A stretch of DNA of 56,231 nt. It comes from Nemertoderma westbladi. Taxonomy: Eukaryota; Xenacoelomorpha; Nemertodermatida; Nemertodermatidae. The notes beneath the pieces were generated by a model. It worked only from the letters and a program-made list of their open reading frames with translations. It was not told where the DNA came from and did not search any database. Each line of letters starts with the position of its first letter. Position 1 is the first letter of the stretch. Positions 10,159 to 19,515 of the stretch are shown one piece after another. The stretch is taken from contig JAUCBJ010002154.1 in assembly GCA_032718475.1 (NCBI GenBank), forward strand, positions 1 through 56,231. Direction: 5' to 3'. The translations under genes were made by a program, and so were the position numbers.

Positions 10159-11112
10159 ATGGAAATTCGTACCTTTGAGGGCGACCCCATCGACTACCTC
10201 GGGTTTAAAAAACGGTTCTTCGCTCAAATTGGATCGATGGACATCACCGACGCACAAAAGTTGGTATATTTTTCTCAGTATCTGGGTGACAAACCACGCC
10301 GTATTGTGAGATGTTTTGAAGGAGGATCCCAAGAGGCCTACCACGATGCGTGGAAAATGCTCAATAAAAGATATGGCAACGTTGGAACCATAATTAACAA
10401 GACACTTGAAAAACTGATACAAGATGCTGGATCCCTAGGAGAACCACAGAATATCCAAGAGTTTTCGGACTCAATGAAGGATGCTTATTATACTTTGAAA
10501 CCATGAAACAAAGAAGAACAAGTAAATAATATCCCAAACCTTCGACAAATTGCCCGGAAATTTCCCGGATGGCTACAAAGTAAATGGGCATACAAATGTG
10601 TAGATCTCAGGCGAAGACACCCGGATCGTGATCCTAGCTTTCTTGAAATGTCGGCATTCCTAGATGATATTTCCGAGGTCATGAACGACTCCATGTTCTC
10701 TAAACAAAGTCTCTCCAAGTTGGATGGGATAGAGAGCACTTCTCGGAACAGGGCACCCACTCTAAAACCGAGATTCTGCCCTCCTCCAGTAAGTACGATG
10801 GCCATCACCATGGCCGAGGATTCGGACGACGAGGATTATGAGGAACCAACGTTGGCAGAGGAATGGGCGTGCTATCTGGCGAACTGGGCACCAGAGAGGG
10901 AAGGCACCACAACCTCCCTTCTATGTCTCTTCTGCATAGAGAAACACAAAGTGGAATTCTGCAGAAAATTCCACTTCGCAGAACTAGTTCCGCGCTTTGA
11001 GGCAATCATGAAACACCGAGGATGCTTCCGGTGTCTTGGCACAGGCCATTACGTGAGGGATTGTGAACAAACGTCCTGCTGCGCAGTTTGCAACGATCTA
11101 CGACATCACTAA
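10159..11112 (+). pseudogene. BEL/Pao element 1 gag, C-terminal part with zinc knuckles
   Basis: The frame begins FEGDPIDYLGFKKRF, the start of the conserved gag region of BEL elements (DUF1759-like). An in-frame TGA at 10504-10506 interrupts it and the same frame continues to 11112. Near the end are Cys/His motifs, CLFC...H...C and CFRCLGTGHYVRDC (C-x2-C-x4-H-x4-C), then CAVC, as in gag nucleocapsid regions that bind RNA. The protease segment starts in a different frame within the last codons. Confidence 0.78.
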
Positions 11113-11872
11113 CTCACAAACTTCGACTTCACTACATTACCATTCCGTATCGAATCCAAGCGGAGACGGGAAACAACCACGTCTCAAAGGGTTCTCGGAT
11201 GATCCAGCGGAAAGAAACGAACCCGTTCAAGGCTACCGCTGACGTAGCACACGTGACCAGTATATCGGCTACGGTCAACCTCATCAACCGACAGTATATG
11301 GTTTTTGCCAAGGTGATACCAGTGAGAATCCAAGGCGTCGGGAAATCCCTGACCACACTTGCGTTCTTGGATAATCGGTCAGACGGGACCATAATCGACA
11401 GGGACTTTCTGGAACAGCTGGGTCTAGAATATGAGCCCTGCAAGTGACCCATACAAACTATATGGACCATAAGGAAGTGGAGTCCGGAGAGGTACAACTC
11501 AGTGTAGAAAGGGTTATGGCAGGTTATGAAAGGGTAAAACTAACTATTAAAAACGCCCTGGTGCATACCGATCTCAGACTGCAATTCCGACAATCCTCCG
11601 AATACGCACCCCTTATACAATTAGATCGAGAGGACGTGGATCTAAGGATCCCATTGGACGTTAACGGAATTACACTACTTATCGGACTCAATACCCCAGA
11701 ATTACATATACCAACTGGAGATATCGCCAGTTCCGTAAAGCCGGATGACGGTTTCTACGCAGAGCCCACCATTATGGGATGGACACTCTGCGGGATTAAA
11801 GAGGAATCCACCGACACCTATACATACCTCCCAAAGTGTCAGATTGAAGGGAATACAACATCCGTGGGTTAA
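11088..11872 (+). pseudogene. BEL/Pao element 1 aspartic protease region
   Basis: Two overlapping frames (11088-11447 and 11444-11872) together give a BEL protease-like region. The expected catalytic triplet Asp-Ser-Gly appears as FLDNRSDGTII, so the Asp is kept but the next two residues are changed. The second part holds ITLLIGLNTPELH and IMGWTLCG, typical of the segment following the active site. The frame change near 11445 is a further lesion. Confidence 0.68.
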
Positions 11873-11887
11873 TGTTCAGCGACCGAT

Positions 11888-12943
11888 ATGGATGAGGATC
11901 TATTCCTGGAAACGGAGAAGACACAACAAGAGATGATGAAATACGTCAACCTGGAAATCCAAGAATTTGCCGAAAAGGACAAAAACCCATCGGAGGAGGA
12001 CCAATACTGTATGGACATTCTAGACCAAGCAGTGTTTAAGGACGGGCATTGGTGCTCACCAATATTATGGAAAGATCAGGACAGACCGATGGCTAACAAT
12101 GCTAGTATGGCCCTGCGGAGGCTAAAGGGAATCTTGCGCAGGTTGCACGAGCTACCCGAGATCAAGGAAAAATATAACAATGTGATTAAGGGATACCTGG
12201 AAGATGGATTAGCAGAGATGGTTCCCCCGGACAAATTGCAGGGGACAAAACGTGCCTACTAACTTCTGACCCACTATATGGTAGGGGCCCGGAAGGGCGG
12301 AAAGATCCAGGTGGTAAACTTTGCTGCGGCCATGTACCAAGGTGAATCGTTGAATAGCCAGCTATACACCAGACCTAATATCTACAGCACACTGATCGGC
12401 ATATTAATCCGATTCCGGGAGAATAAAGTAGCCTTCATGTGTGACATTAAAGCAATGTTCCACCAGGTTCGAACGCTACCACGAGATTCTGACTGCCTTC
12501 GTATTCTATGGACAGACAAAGCATTATCCCCACAAGGGATAAATCAACTTACCTTGGAAGATGTGGACGTAATGCAGATGATCGTCCAGATCTTCGGTGC
12601 TAAGGACTCGCCGGTCGCATGTAGCGACATGCTGAAGAAAACTGCGACCCTGTGCGAAAATGAGTTTCCTCCGACTGTCATCGAGACCATCCAGAGATGT
12701 TTCTACATGGACGACGGATGCGCAGGCGCCGAGAATGTTGACGAGGCATATCAGCTTGCCATTGGAATGGTAGAATGCTTGAAGAGGGGAGGTTTCCCCC
12801 TACTAAAATTTAGATCACATGACAAAGGGCTTATGGAAAGGCTCCCGGAAGAGATCAAGTTGGATAATGATAAAATGTATTCCGAGGGTGTAGACCACCA
12901 CGTACTCGGCATTGAATGGGACATAAAACTGGACCAGTTTTAA
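11888..12943 (+). pseudogene. BEL/Pao element 1 reverse transcriptase
   Basis: The frame is interrupted by TAA at 12260-12262 and otherwise open. The N-terminal part has the HWCSPILWK and ALRRLKGILRRL segments that open BEL pol RTs. The RT core has FAAAMYQGESLNSQL, CDIKAMFHQVR (motif A), an FGAKDSPVACS segment (motif B) and FYMDDGCAG (motif C, YMDD). The frame ends at 12943, seven bases before LTR sequence starts. The remaining connection, RNase H and integrase domains are absent through an internal deletion. Confidence 0.85.
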
Positions 12944-12949
12944 CCACTT

Positions 12950-13216
12950 TATTATTGTGAATATTTGGTATATTGGTGTGGGGAAGCCCAAATTATTCTC
13001 AATCAGAGTTCAATGTTGAACAGAGTTCAATCAGAATTCAAGTTACATTAAAGATTATATCCAACCAATGAAACTTTTTCTCTACCCGCAATTCTGCATC
13101 TCAGATAACATCCTTCTCCACTCCCAATATCCGGTGACTGGCCGGGATAAAGTGGTCTGAAAATTCCGCCCCCAGCATCGGCGTTATTCCCCCTGGTGTC
13201 GGGAATAACGGCAAAA
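12950..13216 (+). repeat. 3' LTR remnant of BEL/Pao element 1 (267 bp)
   Basis: It aligns without gaps to 4627-4893 with 8 substitutions. The last bases CGGCAAAA differ by one from CGGCAACA of the 5' copy and are followed by target duplication GGTTT. The remnant holds only the last fifth of the LTR. Confidence 0.9.
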
Positions 13217-13378
13217 GGTTTGTATAAAGTGATGTATAGTATAGGTTTGTATAGAGTGATGTATAGTATAGGTTTGTATAGAGTGATGTATAGTATAGGT
13301 TTGTATAGAGTGATGTATAATATAGGTCTGTATAGAGTGATGTATAATATAGGTTTGAATAGAGTAAAGTATATTAAT
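13217..13378 (+). repeat. 27-bp minisatellite, right part
   Basis: Six units beginning GGTTTGTAT (with variants) and ending ATGTATAGTATA or ATGTATAATATA lie directly after the 3' LTR remnant. They continue the array at 3514-3575. Open frames in both strands here are products of the repeat. Confidence 0.9.
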
Positions 13379-13733
13379 AAAATTAATATTACTAATGTGA
13401 TGGGAGATCACATTAACAGATAACACAGATAACAGCGGTCAAACCAACAAACACTTATTCCAATACAATATTATATTTCCAGTGATTTCGCAAACAATCA
13501 TACAATTTATGTTAGCCAAACTATTATTGAACTATTTGTGCTGGAACTGGGGTACCTCAGTGGAAGAGATTTCACACGGCTTGTGAGTGGTCCCTGGTTC
13601 TAACCCCAATCACAGCGTTATTTTTTTAACAATTACATACTGTAGGGTTCTATTAGAACTTTAAAGGCGAGTGTCGGCCGCGCAACATCTTTAAAATATT
13701 AGCGGAAACTAATTGTATTTCAAATATTTGCAG
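13379..13733 (+). repeat. Intron end with a tRNA-derived SINE head (about 13545-13615)
   Basis: TACCTCAGTGG at 13553-13563 resembles a pol III A box and GGTTCTAACCC at 13596-13606 a B box, 32 bases apart. The flanks do not form an acceptor stem, so this is a SINE head rather than a tRNA gene. The intron ends AAATATTTGCAG at 13733. Confidence 0.55.
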
Positions 13734-13908
13734 GGGATCTGGAATTCCATCTGAAGATGACACTATTTTTCACACGTGACTCCATTGCCCCCATGGTTTC
13801 GTTGTTTCTTCCTAGCTTCTTCCATGTGTGTATCAGCTGGTCAACATTTTGGGTGGATGGGCGAGCTATTAATGCGAGAGTCACTACTTCAATGGTTGTA
13901 ATGTGGAG
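13734..13908 (+). CDS. Cys-loop ligand-gated ion channel, exon encoding pre-TM1, TM1 and first half of TM2
   Basis: The 175-nt exon lies between TTTGCAG and GAG|GTAAAT. It starts with two bases completing the Gly codon begun at 3513. The product opens DLEFHLKMTLFFTRD, matching the F-x-L-x-R region before TM1. It continues through LPSFFHVCISWSTFWVD, where the TM1 Pro and the ISWxSFW block of anion-type receptors stand out. INARV follows at the cytoplasmic mouth of the pore, where GABA-A and glycine receptors have PAR. The exon ends within TM2 with a split Arg codon. Unusual features are Asn for Pro at -2' and Trp at about 9', where Leu is nearly universal. The 26-kb intron that follows holds BEL/Pao element 2. 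Confidence 0.9.
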
Positions 13909-14767
13909 GTAAATACTTCAGAATCTCGTAAGGTTACGAAGCCGAAAGGCCCCACGGGGAAAACGCATTCCCAAAATCTAAATTATACGGTACTATAATG
14001 CTGTCCTGAAAACTCGGTGTAGCGCGTCACATCACGTAAATAATGAAAGATGTTTTTACCGGTTTGATATCCCACTCCAACCCTGGTGTGTGTAGAATGA
14101 ATGCACTGCAATGCAAACAAAAAAATAAAGGACTATTATTCGATAACAAAAAAAAGTAAGCGGAGAACACCTCTTTTTATCACTCCATTTCAGTTTAGCG
14201 AAATTCAACTATTCTGTCTGAGTTTTACACGAGTTTGACAAGTGCACGGGCACGAGCTAAGTGAGTGCTACTGTTAGCGGATCCAGTCCGCTAAGCACTT
14301 CCAACCAACCTATATAATGGGGGGGGGGGGGCAATTTAACAAGTTGGCAGCCATGGTATATCCAATAAGGCATACCAACCAAGGGATGAAGCAATAAGGC
14401 TAGCCAATTGGAGAGTAAGGCCAGTAAGGCCAAGGGAGGCGGATTTATGGGTTGATACAGTAAGGCAACCAATGGGAGGGCTCCATCTGTTAGATTAAGG
14501 TGTATCGACCATGACAGGCCAATGAGATATGTTAGCCTTCTCGGCAATGTATATTTCCCCCATTATATTAACGGTCACGTGCATTGTGTAAATCAGTTGT
14601 CAATTTATCCAGCGTAGAACGGTGAATAGTTTTCACCGTCGTCGTATACCAATACTGCTGTACCGTGCTATAATCATTATTGTAGTAAACTGTAATATTC
14701 CATTGAAACTATTAATTTTTAATTATATGATGTTTGACAACCACGACATTAGAGGGGTTGTGGTGAT
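13909..14767 (+). other. Intron sequence of the Cys-loop receptor gene
   Basis: No coding frame of interest is seen. A 12-base G run lies at about 14319-14330, followed by scattered AGTAAGGC/AATAAGGC repeats to about 14470. Confidence 0.6.
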
Positions 14768-14841
14768 ATTAATATGAAAACAATAAAATAGGAAATGGGG
14801 TCTTATTCCCTCAGATACTACCTAGCATTTAGGGCCACTTG
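14768..14841 (+). repeat. Inverted repeat, left arm (74 bp)
   Basis: This segment matches the reverse complement of 38764-38837 over 74 bp without gaps and with two mismatches. It contains CTCAGATACTACCTAGCATT. The arms lie just outside both ends of BEL/Pao element 2, so before that insertion they were roughly 570 bp apart. This suggests a palindromic (TIR- or foldback-type) element that was the BEL target. Confidence 0.85.
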
Positions 14842-15241
14842 GGCCACTGTTAGTACTCAGGCACTAAAGCCCATCAAAAAACAAAATTCCAAATCGATTT
14901 TAGTGCTACATAACCCAACCCAACTACCACAAGAAAAATTACACCAAACCATACAGTAACTACAGGTTCCGGTAAGTATTGCACGAAATGGGCTATCCCA
15001 TAAATTACGAAAAATATAGGACATTTTGTCCGCCGAAAAGGTAAGTCTAAGTAATAAATTTTATAAAAATAAAAGGGTTTCGGAGATTTAAACACTGAAC
15101 CCTGGGATTCGTGGTTCTCCTCATCAGCAGTGTGCCACGAACCCCACCCCTACCCAAACAAAACTGCACCACTAAATTAAGACAATGACAAATAAATTAG
15201 AAATCCTACCGTACCACCAAACAGAGTTGAAACCACCCACC
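14842..15241 (+). other. Non-coding DNA between inverted repeat and BEL/Pao element 2
   Basis: A 73-codon open frame on the - strand (14874-15095) shows no motif. The stretch is probably the interior of the element defined by the 74-bp arms. Confidence 0.4.
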
Positions 15242-15246
15242 CCCAA
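15242..15246. repeat. Target site duplication CCCAA, left copy
   Basis: CCCAA lies directly before TGTTCGCG of the left LTR and again at 38593-38597 directly after the right LTR. This shows that the 23.3 kb between is one insertion. Confidence 0.88.
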
Positions 15247-16314
15247 TGTTCGCGCTTTTAGACCTTTAGCAGTTTAACCCGCCAAATTTAGGTGTCTTCT
15301 AGTTTATAAATCGACTTTAGCCTATAACAAGTATTTGTTGCATATAAAGTTACATTAGCCGAAGCCAGCCTATGTGCGACCATTCACCCACAGTTAAGGG
15401 AGACTGGATTCGGAGGCTCTGACCTTATTACGGTGTAGACTTACTGTATTATTCGATTGCTCGTTACTATAATATTTCTGACAAATATTATTTACTTTCG
15501 GGAAATATTAACAGTTCCTTTAGGACGTGGCGCTCTAAGTATATAAACAGAGTTATGACTTACACTAAACACAACGGGATGGCTAATGATTTTTGTATAA
15601 AGCGCATTCTTTAGGAAATGCTTTGTTATCTGTCACACTCATGCACACTACCGCACACTGCTGCACACTGATCTGCCGACCTTCACCAAATTTGATCATA
15701 TATAAGGAGAATAGCAACTGACACATGTAGGGATTATGAAATAGCATTCAATTCACTCCAAAACCACTATAATGTAAGTCGCAGTTGCTACAGATAACTG
15801 GTCTCTCTAACCTTCAGTATATCAAGAAGATTGGGGTTTTATGATTATTTATCGATATTCTCCAAATATAACAACATATCTATCAACTTATAACAATTAA
15901 TAACAGACAGTAAACAGATATGAATAATTCCAAAGCCGATGTTCTGGGGCTCAGGAAAAGGTAAACAAAGACCGTCATGCATTGCGCGATTTCCCGTAGG
16001 CTTCTGTGCAAATAAAATGAAAATCGCTCTGATTGGTCGAGTGAGCTGAACAAAGAGAGTTAAGAAAGCTCCACATCGACATCAAAATCAGCTGATAGAT
16101 TTCGTCATCTGAACCACACTGTATTAAGAGTATTTTGGCGTATTGCGGCATAAAATGGCTTGTTATATCCGTTAAAGTACACATACAGAAAAATGGCTTT
16201 TTATGTCCGCTAAAACACCTACACAGTAAGAAAAACGGCTTTTTATGTCCACTAAAACACCTACAGAGTACTTTGCGGGGAAAATGACTAGTTATATCCG
16301 CAAAAGCCTTTACA
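15247..16314 (-). repeat. 3' LTR of BEL/Pao element 2 (1068 bp)
   Basis: On the - strand it runs TGTAAAGGCT to GCGCGAACA. Compared with the right LTR it lacks about 100 bp (the counterpart of 38102-38200) and has small indels near 15725. Four tandem ~45-bp units lie at 16153-16312, marked by GGCTTxTTATxTCCGCTAAA. They fall at the 5' (U3) side in element orientation, where enhancer repeats are common; regulation is inferred only. Confidence 0.9.
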
Positions 16315-16734
16315 CCGCTCCCAGAAAATGGGATTTAATTCTATAAAATATAAAAAATCACAGTTTCTAAAATATAACAATACTCTAAACAGTTAGTCTT
16401 TCTTGCGCGGACGGCGTTTACGCAGTTTTTTGAGGCTAGCAAGAGTCCTTTTCTCTTTGGGGCGAGCCACTTTACTAGGAGGGCTATAACTCCTGGGTGA
16501 AGGGTGCAATACAATTGCATCGGAAGGTTTAGGATTACGGTCGGTTTATCCGCCGGTCGAGGTACCTGGTTGATCGATATCAACCTCAGTGGAGCGAGGT
16601 CGAACGGCCTTTAGAGCGCGTTTCAGGACAGCAGCTCTTACTGGTCCCTGACGAGTCGTCTGAACGAGAGCGGTGGGTGGACCATGGGTAGTGAGAAATT
16701 TCCTCGGTTTAATGGTTCTTTCCAACTTGCGTTC

Positions 16735-18165
16735 TCAGGCTCGATATTCGTAGGGCCGTCGATGCACTTCCTGTAACTCTGGATGCGAGTTGATGAACAA
16801 ATCGCCATATTCCGGATCTTGACAGATGAAGTTGATCAAGTTATAGGAATTGAGATCGTTAGGATTAATGTTCCTGAGATATTTACGAACAAATTTGGTT
16901 GAAATACATTCGCCAACACGCTTCCTTAGTTCGTAACTCGGTGTGCGTGATTTTTGTTCAACAGACGCGAATAGATAAGGATGGAACGCATAAACTCCTT
17001 CGTAGGCGCGTCCAGGGTAATAGCGATGGCATGAATCACAATGTAAATCCGCGTTCGCTTCCCAAGCTCGGATGTAGTGTAGGGTAATCATTTCATCTAC
17101 GCTTTCCAGATCGCGGTTAAAAGGGCAATCAAAACTGGCATGTCCTTTAAGTTGACAATGATGGCATTGAGTCATAAATTGGGGGCAGACTGCGAAAATG
17201 TGCAAGTTATTGAGTCTGCAATATGCACAATAGATCTCCATCGCCGGTTGTTCATGGAAATAGGAGCAGGGTACGTCTGAGTCCATGGGGGTGAGATGGT
17301 CTCTCGATGCGCATAATCGGCAACGTTTTCGAGAAACATAGTTGGCATGCCGATAATCGTATGCGGTGAGACACTGTGGACCTTGATACCATTCCAAGAC
17401 GTAGTCGTTGTCTCTGCTCCGGGGCGCTGTAGGCTGAATCTCCTCGGATTCTAAGCATATTGGTTCGTCTTCCAATTGCATAGCTGAGGTAGGTGTGGCG
17501 GTCTCCTCAAGCGAACCCACTGTCTGAACTTCCACGATAGAATAACCTGTGGGGATTTGAGGTCTTTGTATAACAGAGGAATGTAGGTTCTGTATACAAA
17601 CATCCTGGAAAATGGCGAATCCAGCGCTGTCTAACTTCTCAGCAGCTGAGTCTCTTAGACTGAGCTTGGTCAGAGCGCGGTCCTTGAACTGACTATCAAC
17701 GTTACGGAATGGAGTCAGAAAGCGCCTAAAGCATTTGAAGCGGATGAATTTATTGTGTTCATCTAGCTTGGCGAGTTTGGTTCCAAGTATTAAGGGATGG
17801 GCGCGTATAGTACGACTGCACACATCGGCTAGCCAACCGGCAAGTGCGGCGTTTTCAAAGATCGTGTATATAGCTAAGGAGGGACGAAGTGGAACACTCA
17901 TGAAGCTATATACGACGCCAGGTGCGGTCAATGGTCCATCGAAGTATAATCGAGAATAATGATCTCCATATACTTGTTGATAGTTGATAGGATTTCCGAC
18001 CTTGAAATTCCATCCGTATTCTTGAAAGGCAAGATGTCCGATGGAGATTCGTTGTACTTTAGTAATGTATTGGCATACATAGTTCGGAAGAAACCTCGGC
18101 CTTCTGCCCAGGGAGCAATCAGCTGAGTATCTACGAAAGGATATGGGATATTCTCCATGTTCCAA
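16735..18165 (-). CDS. ORF-X segment 3 (476-codon open frame) with Cys/His-rich region, unknown
   Basis: The first ~80 codons overlap segment 2 and may be out of frame. From about residue 280 there are at least four Cys/His clusters. They are CRLC...H...C, CAYC...H...C, CHHCQLKGHASFDC (C-x2-C-x4-H-x4-C) and CDSC...H. The third is a textbook retroviral-type knuckle, which is unexpected downstream of integrase because gag already has its own. The frame stops at TGA 16735-16737, and the same frame then stays open for about 62 more basic codons to about 16549. Confidence 0.65.
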   Translation of the reverse strand: MEHGEYPISFRRYSADCSLGRRPRFLPNYVCQYITKVQRISIGHLAFQEYGWNFKVGNPINYQQVYGDHYSRLYFDGPLTAPGVVYSFMSVPLRPSLAIYTIFENAALAGWLADVCSRTIRAHPLILGTKLAKLDEHNKFIRFKCFRRFLTPFRNVDSQFKDRALTKLSLRDSAAEKLDSAGFAIFQDVCIQNLHSSVIQRPQIPTGYSIVEVQTVGSLEETATPTSAMQLEDEPICLESEEIQPTAPRSRDNDYVLEWYQGPQCLTAYDYRHANYVSRKRCRLCASRDHLTPMDSDVPCSYFHEQPAMEIYCAYCRLNNLHIFAVCPQFMTQCHHCQLKGHASFDCPFNRDLESVDEMITLHYIRAWEANADLHCDSCHRYYPGRAYEGVYAFHPYLFASVEQKSRTPSYELRKRVGECISTKFVRKYLRNINPNDLNSYNLINFICQDPEYGDLFINSHPELQEVHRRPYEYRA

Positions 18166-19515
18166 AAGTCGTTTTGGAGATCTCCATAAACAGCTGAGCC
18201 GATTTTAAGGATTCTTTCGTTAAACAACATCTCTAGCACGGGCTGGGGTAACATCGATCCATCGATACCCATGGCCGGTTTGCGCTCGGTGTCAGTGACG
18301 TAACGCTGCGCGAGTTCGAATTGTCCATGTCGGAGTTTCTTTTGTATCTCGGTGAGGGTCTCAAAAGAATAATCAATCACGTTGGAACACGCTCGAGTAA
18401 ATACGTGGGTAGAACCAGCTAGTCCTCGTATATGTATCATGCGCGCAGTTCCCAGTTCTCCAACCGGAACGCTACCTTCGTTATCGTAAGTGACAACTCC
18501 ATACATCTCTATAACATTAAGAGTTTCGTTCCACTCTTTCGTGGCATTTTCTAGGGTCATTCCCACTGGATGCCACAAGGTGGCGCATTCGCTAGCATTA
18601 GGTAGATCTCTATACTTCAAATACTGTGTAGTATATGTTTCTACATCTCCATATCGTTGTATTCTCTCCTCCTCGAATAACACGTCGAGATTCCAGTGGA
18701 CTAATCGAGTTTTGATAAATCCATCGAGATTATACGGAGGTATTATATCCTTCTCTATTCTGGAAACATTATAGGGTTTTCGGAATGAGTTTACTTTCAC
18801 TAATTGATCCAGATGTTTCTGCAGTTGTTCGAGTTCAACAAGATCGAAAGGATTTATTAGTGGTAGAAACCTTAGACTATGTGTAGGATCTTCCGGTTTT
18901 ACCATGTAATATTGAGTTAGATTGACGTAATAAGGGTGATCTTTGATCCCATACAACGAGTTCGGTAAAGGTCTAGCGCGTATGTTGACCTCGTGTACCA
19001 TACGACGGACAAGATCCGCTCTATTGTCCGGAGGTTCAACGAGTATACCGTCGACACGAGCGGCCTCGATTAGCGGACGTTGCAACATAGGAGCGTCAGC
19101 GATAAGATCTCGAGATCTTAGGTTGATATCAACCGGTTGAGGTTGTGCCGTGGCGAAGAGTTTGTCTCCGAAATGGGGAACCATCGAAGGATGAATGATG
19201 GTTTTAGAACAGAGATCAGTCATAAGGATTTGAGCTTCTGGCTGGGCTAAAGCTGCTTCTTCTCTCTCATCCATTTCGATGTGTTTCTCCACGAGCTGAT
19301 TTTCCTCCGCTTGTCGTTGTAAACGTTCATCTAGGAAATCTTGTAGAGAATAGGTTCTTCCAAGTTCGATGTCTTCCTCGAGGTTCTGGATTTCTTTATC
19401 GAACTGGGGTAAAGCTAATTCCTTCACCGCTTGGACTTGTTGCTGCAATTTGCGTTTCTCTAAACAATCGTAAGTTCCTTTTCCGATCTTCTGCCGAATA
19501 GCGTCTAACGCGTTT
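17928..19515 (-). CDS. ORF-X segment 2 (506-codon open frame), unknown
   Basis: This is the longest unbroken part of ORF-X, open from about 19515 and with 506 codons from position 19448. It starts with a Gln/Glu-rich coiled-coil-like region (roughly residues 1-70). It continues as a mixed, globular-looking sequence with many Tyr, Pro and aromatic residues. No catalytic motif, Cys cluster or membrane span was noticed. The last ~80 codons overlap the next frame; similarity to a relative would be needed to place the frame change. Confidence 0.6.

Larger units (their letters stand above)
3581..13216 (+). mobile_element. BEL/Pao LTR retrotransposon 1, deletion derivative
   Basis: The element starts TGTTCGCCGT and ends with an LTR remnant, flanked by GGTTT duplications. 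It contains gag, CCHC knuckles, a protease region and a Pao-type RT, all on the + strand and all broken by stops or frameshifts. The RT frame runs straight into the LTR remnant at 12950, so RNase H, integrase and about 1 kb of the 3' LTR are deleted. A 3.3-kb LINE interrupts it between gag segments. The 267 aligned LTR bases differ at 8 positions (about 3%). It cannot transpose by itself. It lies in intron 3514-13733 of the Cys-loop receptor gene, in the same orientation. Confidence 0.88.

Noticed and set aside
13184-13426. Open frames on both strands over the 27-bp minisatellite
   Set aside because: The repeat length is a multiple of three, so one stop-free unit gives a long frame without being a gene.
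14874-15095. 73-codon open frame on the - strand with hydrophobic stretch
   Set aside because: No motif, AT-rich, no start context, and it lies inside a probable palindromic repeat.
15975-16184. Open frames within the BEL/Pao element 2 LTRs (also 38147-38332, 38367-38597, 29419-29616)
   Set aside because: They fall in non-coding LTR sequence and are not conserved between the LTR copies.
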